A stretch of 64,000 nucleotides of DNA from Chitinophagaceae bacterium (GTDB lineage Bacteria; Bacteroidota; Bacteroidia; Chitinophagales; Chitinophagaceae): assembly GCA_019752295.1 (NCBI GenBank), contig JAIEMK010000032.1, forward strand, positions 1-64,000, read 5' to 3'. The notes below the pieces were generated by a model. The model was given only the letters and a program-made list of their open reading frames with translations, made no database searches and was not told the origin of the DNA. Shown one piece after another: positions 18,276 to 27,911 of the stretch. The translations under genes and the position numbers were made by a program. Every line of letters starts with the position of its first letter. Position 1 is the stretch's first letter.

Positions 18276-19633
18276 TTTTGTTTTACATCACCGTTTTGAA
18301 TCATTCTATAAATAGTAGATTTTCCAACATCCAGTTTTTTAGCTACTGCTAATACGTCGTTATCGTATTTCTCCATAAAATGCTGAATGATCTTTAATTC
18401 ATAATCGCGCAATGTGGTTTCCTGCATCAATAAACTCGCAGTGGCTGCAGTTGTGTCGAGATTAATGTCTTTATCTTCTATCAGATCTGCATCTGAGAGC
18501 ACTACCGCCAACTCCACTACTGACTTTAGTTCGCGAACATTGCCCGGAAAATGATAGGTACGCAATTTCTGCACTGCATCTGGAGAAAAAGATTTGACTG
18601 GAATTTTATTGTCAGTACAGAAACCATTGATGAAGTGTTTTGCCAGTATCAAAATATCGTTATCGCGCTCTCTTAAAGGCGGTAATTCTATAGGCAAACC
18701 CAAGAGTCGGTAATAAAGGTCTTCTCTAAATCTTTTTGCTTTTACTTCATCTAAGAGATTTCGGTGAGTAGCTACAATGATTCTGATATCGATTGGAATA
18801 ACCGTATTACCACCCACGCGCGTGATTTCTCTTTCCTGTAAGACACGCAATAATTTGGCTTGCAAAAAAGGATCCATTTCTCCGATTTCGTCCAAAAAAA
18901 TAGTACCCTTATTTGCCTCTTCAAATTTTCCGATACGCTTTTCAGAAGCACCTGTAAAAGCACCTTTTTCGTGCCCGAATAATTCACTCTCTAATAATTC
19001 TTTGGGAATAGCAGCCACATTTATTGCAATAAACGGATGTTTCTGTCTGGTGGAATTATAATGAATGGCTTTGGCAACCATTTCTTTTCCGGTTCCGGTT
19101 TCTCCGGTGATGGAAACAGTAATATTTGTTTTCGTTGCTTTTTCAAGTAGTGAGAAAACTTTTCTAATCGCATCGCTTTGCCCGATAATCGTTTTTGAAA
19201 AATCGTATTTCTTTTTTAATTCACTTTTTAAACTCTCCACTTCTTTACGCAAGTCTTTGATCTCACGCAAATGCAATAACACATTCCAAAGCCGATCGCT
19301 GGTATCTTCGTCTTTCACGATATAATCAAAAGCGCCTGTTTTTAATAAGTCAACCGCAGTAGTAATATCGTGCTGACCCGAAATAATAATCACTTCTGTT
19401 TGAGGAGAAAGTTGTTTAATTTTTTTAAGTACCTGACTGCCATCCATTTCTGTTAGCGCATAATCGAGGGTAACTACATCGGGAGGTTCGTGCATGGCTT
19501 TAAAAAAATCTCTTTCTGTTTCGTACTTCGCAACCTGATAATCAGGATTCATAGAAAGATGGTGCTCGAGCATGGCTCCATACCAAGGGTCATCTTCCAA
19601 GATGTATATTTTTAAAATCCTGTTCGATTTCAT
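18272..19633 (-). CDS. Sigma-54-dependent response regulator (NtrC/AtoC family)
   Basis: Domains in order: a receiver (1-125) with EDD and phosphoacceptor Asp57; an AAA+ domain with Walker A GETGTGKE (177-184), the sigma-54 contact loop GAFTGA (224-229) and Walker B IFLDEI; and a C-terminal Fis-type helix-turn-helix (VAKKLDVGKSTIYRMI). All key residues are present, so it should activate sigma-54 promoters. It starts its own leftward operon and is translationally coupled by a 4-bp overlap to the HNOBA hybrid gene, its likely signalling partner. Targets are not identified; I found no convincing -24/-12 site in the window. Confidence 0.93.
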   Translation of the reverse strand: MKSNRILKIYILEDDPWYGAMLEHHLSMNPDYQVAKYETERDFFKAMHEPPDVVTLDYALTEMDGSQVLKKIKQLSPQTEVIIISGQHDITTAVDLLKTGAFDYIVKDEDTSDRLWNVLLHLREIKDLRKEVESLKSELKKKYDFSKTIIGQSDAIRKVFSLLEKATKTNITVSITGETGTGKEMVAKAIHYNSTRQKHPFIAINVAAIPKELLESELFGHEKGAFTGASEKRIGKFEEANKGTIFLDEIGEMDPFLQAKLLRVLQEREITRVGGNTVIPIDIRIIVATHRNLLDEVKAKRFREDLYYRLLGLPIELPPLRERDNDILILAKHFINGFCTDNKIPVKSFSPDAVQKLRTYHFPGNVRELKSVVELAVVLSDADLIEDKDINLDTTAATASLLMQETTLRDYELKIIQHFMEKYDNDVLAVAKKLDVGKSTIYRMIQNGDVKQK

Positions 19634-19867
19634 AGTTATCTTTTGTTACTGACAATCCATGAAAATTCATGCTAGTCGTATCGATTCTTCATAAAATTAG
19701 AAAAAGTTTCATAATTGGAAGAAATTATAATGAAATACACAAAACGGATTATTTCTTGTTTTGGGAAAAACATTCTCATTATGTATCAAAGTTTCCACAT
19801 CTTCACAACAATTTCCATTTAACTTAGTCTTATAACTACCTTTATCGCTACTAAAACTGGTAATCGC

Positions 19868-20842
19868 ATGCTTAAAGTCGGCATATTTGGAGTAGGTCAT
19901 TTGGGAAAATTTCATCTCAACAATTGGAAAGAAATAGAAGGAATAAAACTGGTGGGTTTTTTTGACCCCAATAACGAAAACGCCAATCAGGTTATTGAGG
20001 AATATGGTTTAAAACGTTATATGGATGAAGATAAACTGATGGATGCCTGCGATATTATCGACGTAATTACTCCCACCGATCATCACTATGCAGTATGCAT
20101 GCAAGCCGTTCGAAAAGGCAAGCACGTGTTTGTAGAAAAACCTTTGGCGCATAGTATTCAGGAAGGGCGCGATATTGTAAACATCGTCAGAGAAGCAAAT
20201 GTAAAAATGCAGGTTGGTCATGTTGAAAGGTTCAATCCTGCTTTTATGGCAATTAAAGACATGAACCTGAATCCCATGTTCATTGAAGTTCACAGACTGG
20301 CACAGTTCAACCCCAGAGGTACAGAAGTAAGTGTGATTCTGGATTTGATGATACACGATATTGATATTATTCTGAGTTTAGTAAAGAGTGATGTAAAACA
20401 TATTTCGGCAAGCGGAGTAGCAGTAATGACAGATACACCTGATATTGCAAACGTGCGCATTGAGTTCAACAATGGTTGTGTTGCAAACCTCACCAGTAGT
20501 AGAATCAGCATGAAGAAAATGCGAAAAATGCGCTTGTTTCAACCTAACTCCTATATTGGAATTGACTTCTTGGAAAAGAAAACCGAAATCATCAAACTCA
20601 AACAGCCGGAAGACACAAATGTTTTTTCGTTTGATATCGAAACGCATAACGGCAAGAAAACCATTGCAATTGCCAACCCCATCATTCAACAGCAAAATGC
20701 CATCAAACTTGAGCTCGAAGCATTTGTAGATGCTATTATAAATAATACACCTACTATCGTAAGTGAAATTGATGGTTTCCTTGCAATGGAAGTTGCACAT
20801 CAAATACTGGAAAAAATCAACAGTACCAGTATTCTGGTTTAA
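19868..20842 (+). CDS. Gfo/Idh/MocA family NAD(P)-dependent oxidoreductase
   Basis: The N-terminal Rossmann fold has GIFGVGHLGKFH and the family motif EKPLAHS; the central region VGHVERFNPAF and DLMIHDIDIILSL carries the catalytic Lys/His surroundings. It is 324 residues, typical of the WlbA/UDP-sugar dehydrogenase-like subgroup found in polysaccharide loci. It would oxidise a nucleotide sugar or inositol-type substrate. It is followed 4 bp later by the polyprenyl-phosphate glycosylphosphotransferase gene, which supports a role in making an unusual sugar. The exact reaction is not determined. Confidence 0.88.
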   Translation: MLKVGIFGVGHLGKFHLNNWKEIEGIKLVGFFDPNNENANQVIEEYGLKRYMDEDKLMDACDIIDVITPTDHHYAVCMQAVRKGKHVFVEKPLAHSIQEGRDIVNIVREANVKMQVGHVERFNPAFMAIKDMNLNPMFIEVHRLAQFNPRGTEVSVILDLMIHDIDIILSLVKSDVKHISASGVAVMTDTPDIANVRIEFNNGCVANLTSSRISMKKMRKMRLFQPNSYIGIDFLEKKTEIIKLKQPEDTNVFSFDIETHNGKKTIAIANPIIQQQNAIKLELEAFVDAIINNTPTIVSEIDGFLAMEVAHQILEKINSTSILV

Positions 20843-20846
20843 ACCC

Positions 20847-22238
20847 ATGCGTAAAAAATCAAGGAACAGCCATGTTTATGCAATTAGCGATTATGCACTA
20901 TCCATAATTAGCTGGTGGTTGTTTGCCGAATTTGTACTGGCAGATCAATCTGTAATACCTGTTTCGGAAGAAGTATTAAAAAATAAGTTTCTTCTAAATT
21001 TTTTGATCGTACCAATTGCTTGGTTTTTGTGGTACCTACTTCTGGGAAGTTATCAAAAATCGCTTTATCAAAAATCGAGGCTTAACGAGCTAACCGATAC
21101 CATGATCAACACTTCACTTGGCATTATGCTATTGTGGATGACCAGTTTTCCCATCAATAAAATAACCGTTTTAAGCAGTTACTTGCTGATCCAATTTACT
21201 TGCATTTTTATCGGGAGAGCAATTCTTCTCGAAAAAGCTAAAAGAGATATTATTCAAAGAAAAGTTTTTTTTAATGCACTCTTTATTGGTAATAACCCTG
21301 GTGCTGTAAGTATCTATAAAGAACTCACTAAGAACTTCTCTTATCTCGGAATAAAACCCATTGGCTATCTTTCTACAAATGAAGGCACAAAAAACGGCTT
21401 GAGTAAATACCTGAATTGTTTAGGAACGATTGCTGAACTATCTCTGCTCATTGATCGTGAAAATATTGACGAAGTAATTATCGCTGTTGAAAAAAAACAA
21501 TATCAGGAAGCAGAGCAAATTATCAGTGCATTGATTGAAAAGGAAGTGCATATCAAGCTCGCCCCAAATATGCTGGATATACTTTCTGGATCTGTTAAAA
21601 CCAATAATGTTTTCGGAGCTACCCTGATTGATCTGGAAACAGGATTACTACCCTATTGGCAACAAAATATCAAACGCCTTTTCGACCTTTGTTTTTCTAT
21701 ATTCAATTTAATACTATTGAGTCCTGTTTTATTGATAGTTGCCTGCATTACCAAATTTTCTTCAAAGGGAAATATTTTCTATGTTCAGGAAAGAATTGGC
21801 CTTAAGGGGAAGCCCTTTTTTATTTATAAATTCAGGAGCATGTATGCAGGATCCGAGAGTTTGGGACCTGCACTCTCTTCTGATCACGATAACAGAATTA
21901 CTAAGTGGGGCAAATTTATGCGCAAATGGCGCCTTGACGAATTACCACAGCTCTGGAATATTCTTATTGGCAATATGAGTTTTGTTGGACCGAGGCCCGA
22001 AAGAAGAATTTATATCGACGCCATTTTACCTAAAGCGCCCTACTATCGTTATTTATTAAGAGTAAAACCCGGGCTCACTTCCTGGGGCATGGTTCAATTC
22101 GGTTATGCATCTTCTATTGAGGAAATGATTGAAAGAATGAAATACGATCTGATGTATGTTGAAAATATTTCTTTATTACTCGACTTTAAAATTATGATAC
22201 ATACAGTTCGCATCATCATTTCGGGAAAAGGAAAATAA
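20847..22238 (+). CDS. Exopolysaccharide polyprenyl glycosylphosphotransferase (WcaJ/WbaP-like)
   Basis: An integral membrane phosphoglycosyl transferase that starts a repeat unit on undecaprenyl phosphate. There are four N-terminal helices (about 10-125), a CoA-binding-like Rossmann domain (about 140-260), a further helix (about 285-310) and the catalytic sugar-transferase domain with KFRSMYAG, KWRLDELPQLWNIL and GPRPERR. The ATG at 20847 is chosen because it lies 4 bp after the dehydrogenase stop and starts a charged leader; an upstream ATG would overlap that gene by 80 bp. It is the second initiating transferase in this window, besides the one at 10.6 kb. Confidence 0.9.
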   Translation: MRKKSRNSHVYAISDYALSIISWWLFAEFVLADQSVIPVSEEVLKNKFLLNFLIVPIAWFLWYLLLGSYQKSLYQKSRLNELTDTMINTSLGIMLLWMTSFPINKITVLSSYLLIQFTCIFIGRAILLEKAKRDIIQRKVFFNALFIGNNPGAVSIYKELTKNFSYLGIKPIGYLSTNEGTKNGLSKYLNCLGTIAELSLLIDRENIDEVIIAVEKKQYQEAEQIISALIEKEVHIKLAPNMLDILSGSVKTNNVFGATLIDLETGLLPYWQQNIKRLFDLCFSIFNLILLSPVLLIVACITKFSSKGNIFYVQERIGLKGKPFFIYKFRSMYAGSESLGPALSSDHDNRITKWGKFMRKWRLDELPQLWNILIGNMSFVGPRPERRIYIDAILPKAPYYRYLLRVKPGLTSWGMVQFGYASSIEEMIERMKYDLMYVENISLLLDFKIMIHTVRIIISGKGK

Positions 22239-22256
22239 CCAAAGTTCATCGTATTA

Positions 22257-23195
22257 ATGAGTGAATCATTATTGATATTACCAGCTCAAGAAATCGACCC
22301 ACAAAAATGGGATGATTGTATTACGCAAAGCTCCAATTCGCTGATATATGCGAAGTACGAATACCTGACTACCCTATGTGATCAATGGTCGGGTTTGATT
22401 ATAGGTAATTATAAAGCTGTTATTCCCCTGCCCTGGCGCAAAAAAATGGGGCTTCGCTACTTGTATGCACCGCCATTTATTCAGCAACTGGGTATGTTCG
22501 GAGATCAGGAGTTGGTACCCTTCACTAAAATTATTGAGTGCATTAGCAGGTTTATAAAATTCGGCGACTTGTTTTGGAATTATCAAAATACCCCCCTTTG
22601 TCTTGGAATAAATACGCTGCAAAAAAATAATTTAATCATCTACCTGAATAAAACTTACCCCGAGATTCAGTCAGGCTACTCCAAAGATCTGATTCATAAT
22701 CTTCAGAAAGCAACAAAGTTTTCTCTATCCTACTCATCAAAGCTGATACTATCCGAGGCAATCTGTTTGTATCAATCTGCCTACCAGCAAAGGTTATCTA
22801 ATATTAGTAAACAAGATTTCATCAACTTTCAAAAACTTTGTTCGATGCTGGTTGAAAAAAATCAATGCTTTACCAGAAGCATTATCGATGCGTTAACAAA
22901 TGAGATGAGCTCAGTTGCTTTATTACTGAAAGATGCGAATAGAATTTATTTGATTCTAAATGCTACTACCGAAAAGGGAAGAAGCATGGCTGCAAATCAT
23001 TTTTTAATTGACCAAATTTTACAGGAATTCAACGAAGAGGATCTGATTTTTGATTTCGAGGGTTCAGAGATGGAAGGTATTCGCAGTTTTTATGAAAATT
23101 TCAATCCGGAGTGTCAACCCTATTTTTACTGGCGGCACAACCAACTTTCTCCCTTTCTGAAATGGATCTTAAAAAATATTTTTCGAAAGCGTTAA
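22257..23195 (+). CDS. FemAB/GNAT-like acyltransferase of unknown substrate
   Basis: A 312-residue protein with the N-terminal WDDCITQSSNSLIYAKYEYL and C-terminal LIFDFEGSEMEGIRSFYENF that I associate with GNAT/FemAB-like (BioF2-type) acyltransferases in Bacteroidota; the C-terminal segment resembles the acyl-donor binding part. There is no signal peptide or membrane segment. It is the third gene of the rightward set after the phosphotransferase (18-bp gap), so a role in modifying the polysaccharide or its precursor, for example adding an amino-acyl or acyl group, is possible. This is inference from context. Confidence 0.6.
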   Translation: MSESLLILPAQEIDPQKWDDCITQSSNSLIYAKYEYLTTLCDQWSGLIIGNYKAVIPLPWRKKMGLRYLYAPPFIQQLGMFGDQELVPFTKIIECISRFIKFGDLFWNYQNTPLCLGINTLQKNNLIIYLNKTYPEIQSGYSKDLIHNLQKATKFSLSYSSKLILSEAICLYQSAYQQRLSNISKQDFINFQKLCSMLVEKNQCFTRSIIDALTNEMSSVALLLKDANRIYLILNATTEKGRSMAANHFLIDQILQEFNEEDLIFDFEGSEMEGIRSFYENFNPECQPYFYWRHNQLSPFLKWILKNIFRKR

Positions 23196-23224
23196 TGACT
23201 TGGCTTTTTCATTCTATTCAAGTT

Positions 23225-23767
23225 CTATATTTTCATACGTTCCACTACTTCCATTCCGGAAGCAGGATCAATTCCTTTTAGCTCAACATATTCAATATTG
23301 GGTACCCAGAAAGATCCGCCATTTACACGAACAAAAATCCTGCGAAGTATCATCTGTCTGTGATTGATATCTGTAAAGACATAAAACTTATTGTCGGCCA
23401 GTTTTTTCAGGTACATTATTTTTCTCTTATAAGAAACAAAGTGCAGCTCATAAAAGTCCTTTGCCATTTGCTTCGCCCTAATTCCATATGCAAAGTTTCT
23501 TTGAATATAATTCAGTTCTTCGTGTTGTTCCTTCTCGGTATACCTAATCCAAAAAACATGCACAGGGTCGTCGACAACCAGGTTCCCATTTTTAAAATTC
23601 AGTTCATACACAAGCGTATTGATATTGGGATCGCGCTGTAAAAAAAACAATTGATTGGGATTACCGGCAGGTGTGGGATACTTCAAATCTTTCTGAGCAA
23701 ATACAGCATTCCAACATAAAAAAAAAGCATTTAAAAATACCAATAGCACAAACTCTTTGTAACGCAT
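23225..23767 (-). CDS. DUF4833 family secreted protein
   Basis: An N-terminal signal peptide (about 1-24, ending near FAQ) precedes a compact domain with FFLQRDPNINTLVYELNF, PVHVFWIRYTE and LNYIQRNFAYG, which I recognise as the Bacteroidota family DUF4833. The likely location is the periplasm or outer membrane. No enzymatic motif is seen. It is convergent with the acyltransferase gene (29 bp) and is separated by 149 bp from the efflux permease gene on its other side, so it is probably a monocistron. Function unknown. Confidence 0.65.
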   Translation of the reverse strand: MRYKEFVLLVFLNAFFLCWNAVFAQKDLKYPTPAGNPNQLFFLQRDPNINTLVYELNFKNGNLVVDDPVHVFWIRYTEKEQHEELNYIQRNFAYGIRAKQMAKDFYELHFVSYKRKIMYLKKLADNKFYVFTDINHRQMILRRIFVRVNGGSFWVPNIEYVELKGIDPASGMEVVERMKI

Positions 23768-23916
23768 GCGGGGTTATTTAACATCAACTATACTCCATAA
23801 CCGGTTTGTCAAGAGGCTAGCATAAAAGGTAAATTTAGGAACTAAACAGTAAAGAATTTGAAAATCATTTAAACTACGATTGCACTCAATCCGTCAAAAC
23901 TTAATAGCAATAGTTG

Positions 23917-25035
23917 TTATGATGTTTTTTTATAATTAAATATTGCCCAAGAATTAAGTATTGCTGCAAAGCCCAAAATAATAAAAATATGATTTCTGAT
24001 ATCGGATAATTTACTTCCTTTCAATATTACCATCCGCACCACATCTATAAAATAGGAAACAGGGTTCAGCCACGTGAGCTTCTGTACCCAGGCCGGCATA
24101 CTGTCGATAGGCGTAAACAAACCACCTAGCAAGATAAAGATGATCAGTAGAAAAAAAGAAATCAGCATTGCCTGCTGTTGCGTATCTGCAAAAGTAGAAA
24201 TCAACAAACCCAAACCCAGAACAACTAATAAATAAATTGCTGCGAAAAAGTATACCACCAAAATATTTCCCAAAGGATGTATCTGATAAAAGAATCTCAT
24301 GATAGTAAATCCGATGCTCAAAACCACTAATCCAATTACCCAAAAGGGTATTAGTTTGCCCAGTATAAATTGGTATTTCTTAATAGGAGTAACATTTATT
24401 TGTTCAATAGTTCCGACTTCTTTTTCCCGAACAATATTCAAAGCAGTTAAAAAAACGCCAACCATTGTGAGTAGTGTTGCAAGAGTTGCTGGCACCATAA
24501 AATACTTATAACTCATCATAGGATTAAACCAATTCGATTCTACAACGCTGATATTTGTTTGAGGTGGAACCTTTGGAAACTGAATCCACTTCATTCTAAT
24601 CTGTTTGTTAAAATCCTGTATAATACCCTGCATGTAAGCAGCACCCAGATTGGCTTTCATACCATTCACAGCATTCACTGCAATAAAGAGTTTTGAATAA
24701 TCTTCCCTCACAATATTTTTTTCAAAATCTGTTGGTATTTCCAATACAATATCAGCTTTGTCGGACTCAATCGATTTTATGGCTTCCTGATAAGTATCTG
24801 TATAATTCACAAGTTTAAAATAACCAGACGATTTTATCTTTTGTATCATCTGTTGCGCATAAACCGAATGATCATGATCCGCCACAGCCAGATTAATATT
24901 CCTTACTTCATAATCAGCAGCCAAAGGAATGATGATCAATTGTAAGGTCGGCATCATAAAAATAATTCTCAAGATTGCCGGGTCTCTGAATATCTGTCTG
25001 AATTCTTTTTGCAATAAATATTTTAATACGCTCAT
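23917..25035 (-). CDS. ABC-2 type permease (YbhR/YhhJ-like)
   Basis: An inner-membrane permease: one N-terminal helix (about 20-40), a large extracytoplasmic domain (about 45-175) and five C-terminal helices. Family traits are NIVREKEVGTIEQINVTPI and GGLFTPIDSMPAWVQKLTWLNP. It forms a half-transporter with the similar permease encoded just upstream (4-bp overlap), energised by the two ATPases. It is the last gene of the TetR-controlled efflux operon. E. coli YbhFSR is the best characterised homologous system; the substrates here are unknown. Confidence 0.9.
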   Translation of the reverse strand: MSVLKYLLQKEFRQIFRDPAILRIIFMMPTLQLIIIPLAADYEVRNINLAVADHDHSVYAQQMIQKIKSSGYFKLVNYTDTYQEAIKSIESDKADIVLEIPTDFEKNIVREDYSKLFIAVNAVNGMKANLGAAYMQGIIQDFNKQIRMKWIQFPKVPPQTNISVVESNWFNPMMSYKYFMVPATLATLLTMVGVFLTALNIVREKEVGTIEQINVTPIKKYQFILGKLIPFWVIGLVVLSIGFTIMRFFYQIHPLGNILVVYFFAAIYLLVVLGLGLLISTFADTQQQAMLISFFLLIIFILLGGLFTPIDSMPAWVQKLTWLNPVSYFIDVVRMVILKGSKLSDIRNHIFIILGFAAILNSWAIFNYKKTS

Positions 25036-26138
25036 GCCAATCTTGTTTTAAAGTTTTTGATACTAATACCAAATAATACGATTGTCATTCCAAACAATAT
25101 CAGCGTCTCTTTCCAAACATATGAGAACCCGAGTCCTTTGATCATAATGGTTTTCACAATAAAATAGAACCATTTAGCCGGCACTATATTCGATATAATC
25201 TGTAAAGGAAGTGGCATATTCTCTATCGGAAACATATAACCGCTGAATACGGTAGTAGGCAGAAATAATCCCATCAAAGAAACCAGCATCGCCACTTGTT
25301 GCGAATCGGTAATGGAAGAAATCAACAAGCCTAGTGCGAGCGAAGTAATGGTAAATAATAGTCCTTCAGAAATCAGTAATAACAAGCTACCTCTGATGGG
25401 TACATCTAATACAAAAACACTGAGTAATAAAATTGATGCAACATTCACCATCGATAGTAACATGTATGGAACAGCTTTTGCAACAACAACTCCGAAAGGC
25501 TTTAAGGGCGATACCAGTATAATTTCCATTGTCCCCATCTCTTTCTCTTTTACAATTGCAATGGAAGTCATCATAGCGCAGGTAAGCATCAGTATTAAGG
25601 CCATTACCCCCGGAACAAAACTATAAGCTCCCTTTAATTCAGGATTATACATCATCCTTATTTCGGGTTCAATACGGTAAGGCAGTTTTTGTTGATTTCC
25701 CAATGCCTTCTGAAAATCCATGATGACGGCAGTAGCATAATTTTTTAAAGTACTAGCCACATTCGGATCGGAACCATCACAGATCAATTGAATTTGTGCT
25801 TGGTTTGTATGCTGTAGATCGTTCGCAAATTGCTGTGGTATCACCACCACTATTTTCACTTTACCCTGTCTGAAAACAGGTTCTACATCCTTAAAACTTT
25901 TCAACTGAGCAGTTGCATCAAAATATTTGCTTGCACTCAGTTTCTGAATCAACTGCTGTGAAGCAACATCTTTTGAGAAATCAAGTATTGCCAGTTTTGA
26001 ATTTTTTACTTCGTTTGAGAGCGCAAACCCAAATATAATAATCTGAGTGATTGGCATACCCAATAAAATAAACAGGGTGCGCTTATCACGCCAGATATGA
26101 AAAAATTCTTTTTTTATAAATGCTATAAATTGCTTCAT
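25032..26138 (-). CDS. ABC-2 type permease (YbhS-like)
   Basis: The same architecture as its neighbour: an N-terminal helix (about 22-42), an extracytoplasmic domain (about 45-170) and five further helices. SIAIVKEKEMGTMEIILVSPL and FSGYMFPIENMPLPLQIISN are the family marks. It is the first of the two permeases, separated from the ATPase gene by a 106-bp gap filled mostly with a heptamer repeat, and overlaps the next permease by 4 bp (ATGA). The paired permeases with an HlyD adaptor and TolC point to a tripartite drug exporter. Confidence 0.9.
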   Translation of the reverse strand: MKQFIAFIKKEFFHIWRDKRTLFILLGMPITQIIIFGFALSNEVKNSKLAILDFSKDVASQQLIQKLSASKYFDATAQLKSFKDVEPVFRQGKVKIVVVIPQQFANDLQHTNQAQIQLICDGSDPNVASTLKNYATAVIMDFQKALGNQQKLPYRIEPEIRMMYNPELKGAYSFVPGVMALILMLTCAMMTSIAIVKEKEMGTMEIILVSPLKPFGVVVAKAVPYMLLSMVNVASILLLSVFVLDVPIRGSLLLLISEGLLFTITSLALGLLISSITDSQQVAMLVSLMGLFLPTTVFSGYMFPIENMPLPLQIISNIVPAKWFYFIVKTIMIKGLGFSYVWKETLILFGMTIVLFGISIKNFKTRLA

Positions 26139-26165
26139 CCTCTAAAAAATTAAAATCATATTGAA

Positions 26166-26242
26166 TTTTGCCTTTTTGACTTTTGACTTTTGACTTTTGA
26201 CTTTTGAATTTTGCCTTTTGCCTTTTTACTTTTGCCTTTTCC
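26166..26242. repeat. Tandem 7-bp repeat (TTTTGAC and variants), about 11 units
   Basis: Four perfect TTTTGAC units (26174-26201) continue as TTTTGAA, TTTTGCC, TTTTGCC, TTTTTAC, TTTTGCC and a partial unit, with one degenerate unit before them. It fills most of the gap between the ATPase stop (26245) and the permease start (26138). On the transcribed strand it reads GTCAAAA repeats. Unit number could change by slippage, which would alter spacing inside the operon mRNA but no reading frame. Confidence 0.9.
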
Positions 26243-26244
26243 TT

Positions 26245-26994
26245 CTACTCCCCCCTCACAGCTTTTCTTGCAAGTTTCAAAAAAACTTCATCCATCGAAC
26301 CGCTTTCAAAACGATGCTTTAATTGTTTGGGTGTATCTAAAGCTTCGATCTTTCCATCCACCATAATACTCACCCTATTACAATATTCCGCTTCATCCAT
26401 ATAATGTGTGGTTACAAAAACGGTGATTCCCCTTTCCGATGCATCATAAATTAATTCCCAAAATTCTCTTCTTGCTATTGGGTCAACGCCCCCTGTTGGT
26501 TCATCCAGAAATACAATGGCAGGATCATGCACAATGGCAACCGAAAATGCAAGTTTTTGTTTCCATCCTAGCGGTATCGATTTCACCAAACTATTCTCGT
26601 GTTTTTGCAAATGCAGGTGTTCTACCAGGTATTTTGTTTTATCAATAATCTGTGTTTTGCTTAGTCCGTATATTCCACCATAGAATCGAATATTTTCTTT
26701 GATCGTAAGATCTTCATACAACGAAAACTTTTGACTCATATAGCCAATGCTTTTCTTAATTGCTTCTGTTTGATGAAATACATCGAAGCCCGCAACACTG
26801 GCCTTTCCGGAGCTGGGAATCGAGAGACCGCAAAGCATTCGCATGGCCGTAGTTTTACCGGCACCATTCGCGCCCAAAAAACCAAAGATTTCACCCTTGC
26901 TCACTTCAAATGAAATACGATCAACTGCAATGAAGTCTTCAAAGCGTTTAGTAAGCTCATCTACAACGATTACTTTTTGATTATCCATTTGCAT
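26245..26994 (-). CDS. ABC transporter ATP-binding protein (C-terminal half of YbhF equivalent)
   Basis: A nucleotide-binding domain with Walker A GANGAGKT (41-48), Walker B FLDEPTGGVD and switch His (TTHYMDEAEYC). The signature motif is PLGWKQ instead of LSGGQ, as I recall for the second half of the fused YbhF/RbbA-like proteins. Its start overlaps the first ATPase gene by 14 bp (8 bp if the second ATG, 26988, is used). With the first ATPase it probably forms a heterodimeric engine for the two permeases. Confidence 0.9.
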   Translation of the reverse strand: MQMDNQKVIVVDELTKRFEDFIAVDRISFEVSKGEIFGFLGANGAGKTTAMRMLCGLSIPSSGKASVAGFDVFHQTEAIKKSIGYMSQKFSLYEDLTIKENIRFYGGIYGLSKTQIIDKTKYLVEHLHLQKHENSLVKSIPLGWKQKLAFSVAIVHDPAIVFLDEPTGGVDPIARREFWELIYDASERGITVFVTTHYMDEAEYCNRVSIMVDGKIEALDTPKQLKHRFESGSMDEVFLKLARKAVRGE

Positions 26995-27910
26995 TATTCA
27001 TTAAATCCATAAAACAATCTTCAATGTTTGCATCTATCTTTTTTACCAAAATTTGCTGGTATTCTTTATCGTGCAAATAGTTTTGAATACTATCCATTGA
27101 ACTGTCGTCGTTCTTCATTACTATATGATAGTATTCGCCAAAAGAGTAACAGGACGCAACTGCATCCCATTGTTTCAAGGTTTTATGCAAACCCAGCATA
27201 TTTTCGCTTTGCACAGCCCACAACGGGTGCGCAAAACTTTTATTGATATTTTCAGGGCGGTCAATTGCCAGTATCCTGCCATTTTGCATCAGTGCAACAC
27301 GATCGCAGAGTGCAGCTTCATCCATATAAGGTGTCGAAACCAGAATTGTGATTCCTTGTTGTTTTAAACGCTGCAACATATCCCAAAACTCTTTTCTGGA
27401 AACAGCGTCCACACCAGTTGTTGGCTCATCTAAAAACAATACCGTTGGTTTATGAATTAACGCACAACACAATGCCAGCTTTTGTTTCATCCCCCCAGAT
27501 AATTTTCCTGCCCGTCTTTTTTTAAAGGGCTCTATCTGCTGATAAATATCTTTGATCAGGTCATAGTTCTCCTCAATACTGGTATTAAAAATGGTTGCAA
27601 AAAAGTCAAGATTTTCTTCTACGGTAAGATCCTGATACAAAGAAAATTTTCCCGGCATATAACCCACCCTTTTCCGTATCTCCTTATAGTCTTTCACTGT
27701 ATCCAATCCGTCAACCCAAGCCCTCCCAGTTTCAGCGAGTAATAAAGTAGTAAGCACTCTAAACAAACTCGTTTTACCTGCTCCATCGGGGCCAACAATT
27801 CCAAATAATTCTCCCTTAGTCACTTCAAATGAAATTCCCTTTAAAGCAACTAGTTCTGATTTTCCAACCAAATATTTTTTTCCAATATTTTCTACTACTA
27901 CTCCAGACAT
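26981..27910 (-). CDS. ABC transporter ATP-binding protein (N-terminal half of YbhF equivalent)
   Basis: Walker A GPDGAGKTS, signature LSGGMKQ, Walker B LFLDEPTTGVD and a switch position that is Tyr rather than His (STPYMDEAAL). The C-terminal 60 residues form a small extra domain. An ATG at 27910, 1 bp beyond the adaptor stop codon, is preferred because the domain begins there; an ATG at 27943 would overlap the adaptor gene. In E. coli the two ATPases are one polypeptide; here they are separate overlapping genes. Confidence 0.88.
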   Translation of the reverse strand: MSGVVVENIGKKYLVGKSELVALKGISFEVTKGELFGIVGPDGAGKTSLFRVLTTLLLAETGRAWVDGLDTVKDYKEIRKRVGYMPGKFSLYQDLTVEENLDFFATIFNTSIEENYDLIKDIYQQIEPFKKRRAGKLSGGMKQKLALCCALIHKPTVLFLDEPTTGVDAVSRKEFWDMLQRLKQQGITILVSTPYMDEAALCDRVALMQNGRILAIDRPENINKSFAHPLWAVQSENMLGLHKTLKQWDAVASCYSFGEYYHIVMKNDDSSMDSIQNYLHDKEYQQILVKKIDANIEDCFMDLMNNANG

Positions 27911-27911
27911 C

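Noticed and set aside
19634..19867. Minus-strand frame of 68 codons in the gap before the Gfo/Idh gene
   Set aside because: It overlaps the start of the dehydrogenase gene and the composition is not protein-like; more likely regulatory DNA.
18272..19867. A sigma-54 (-24/-12) promoter near the activator or polysaccharide genes
   Set aside because: No site with the GG-N10-GC spacing and flanking bases was convincing when read by eye; a matrix scan would be needed.
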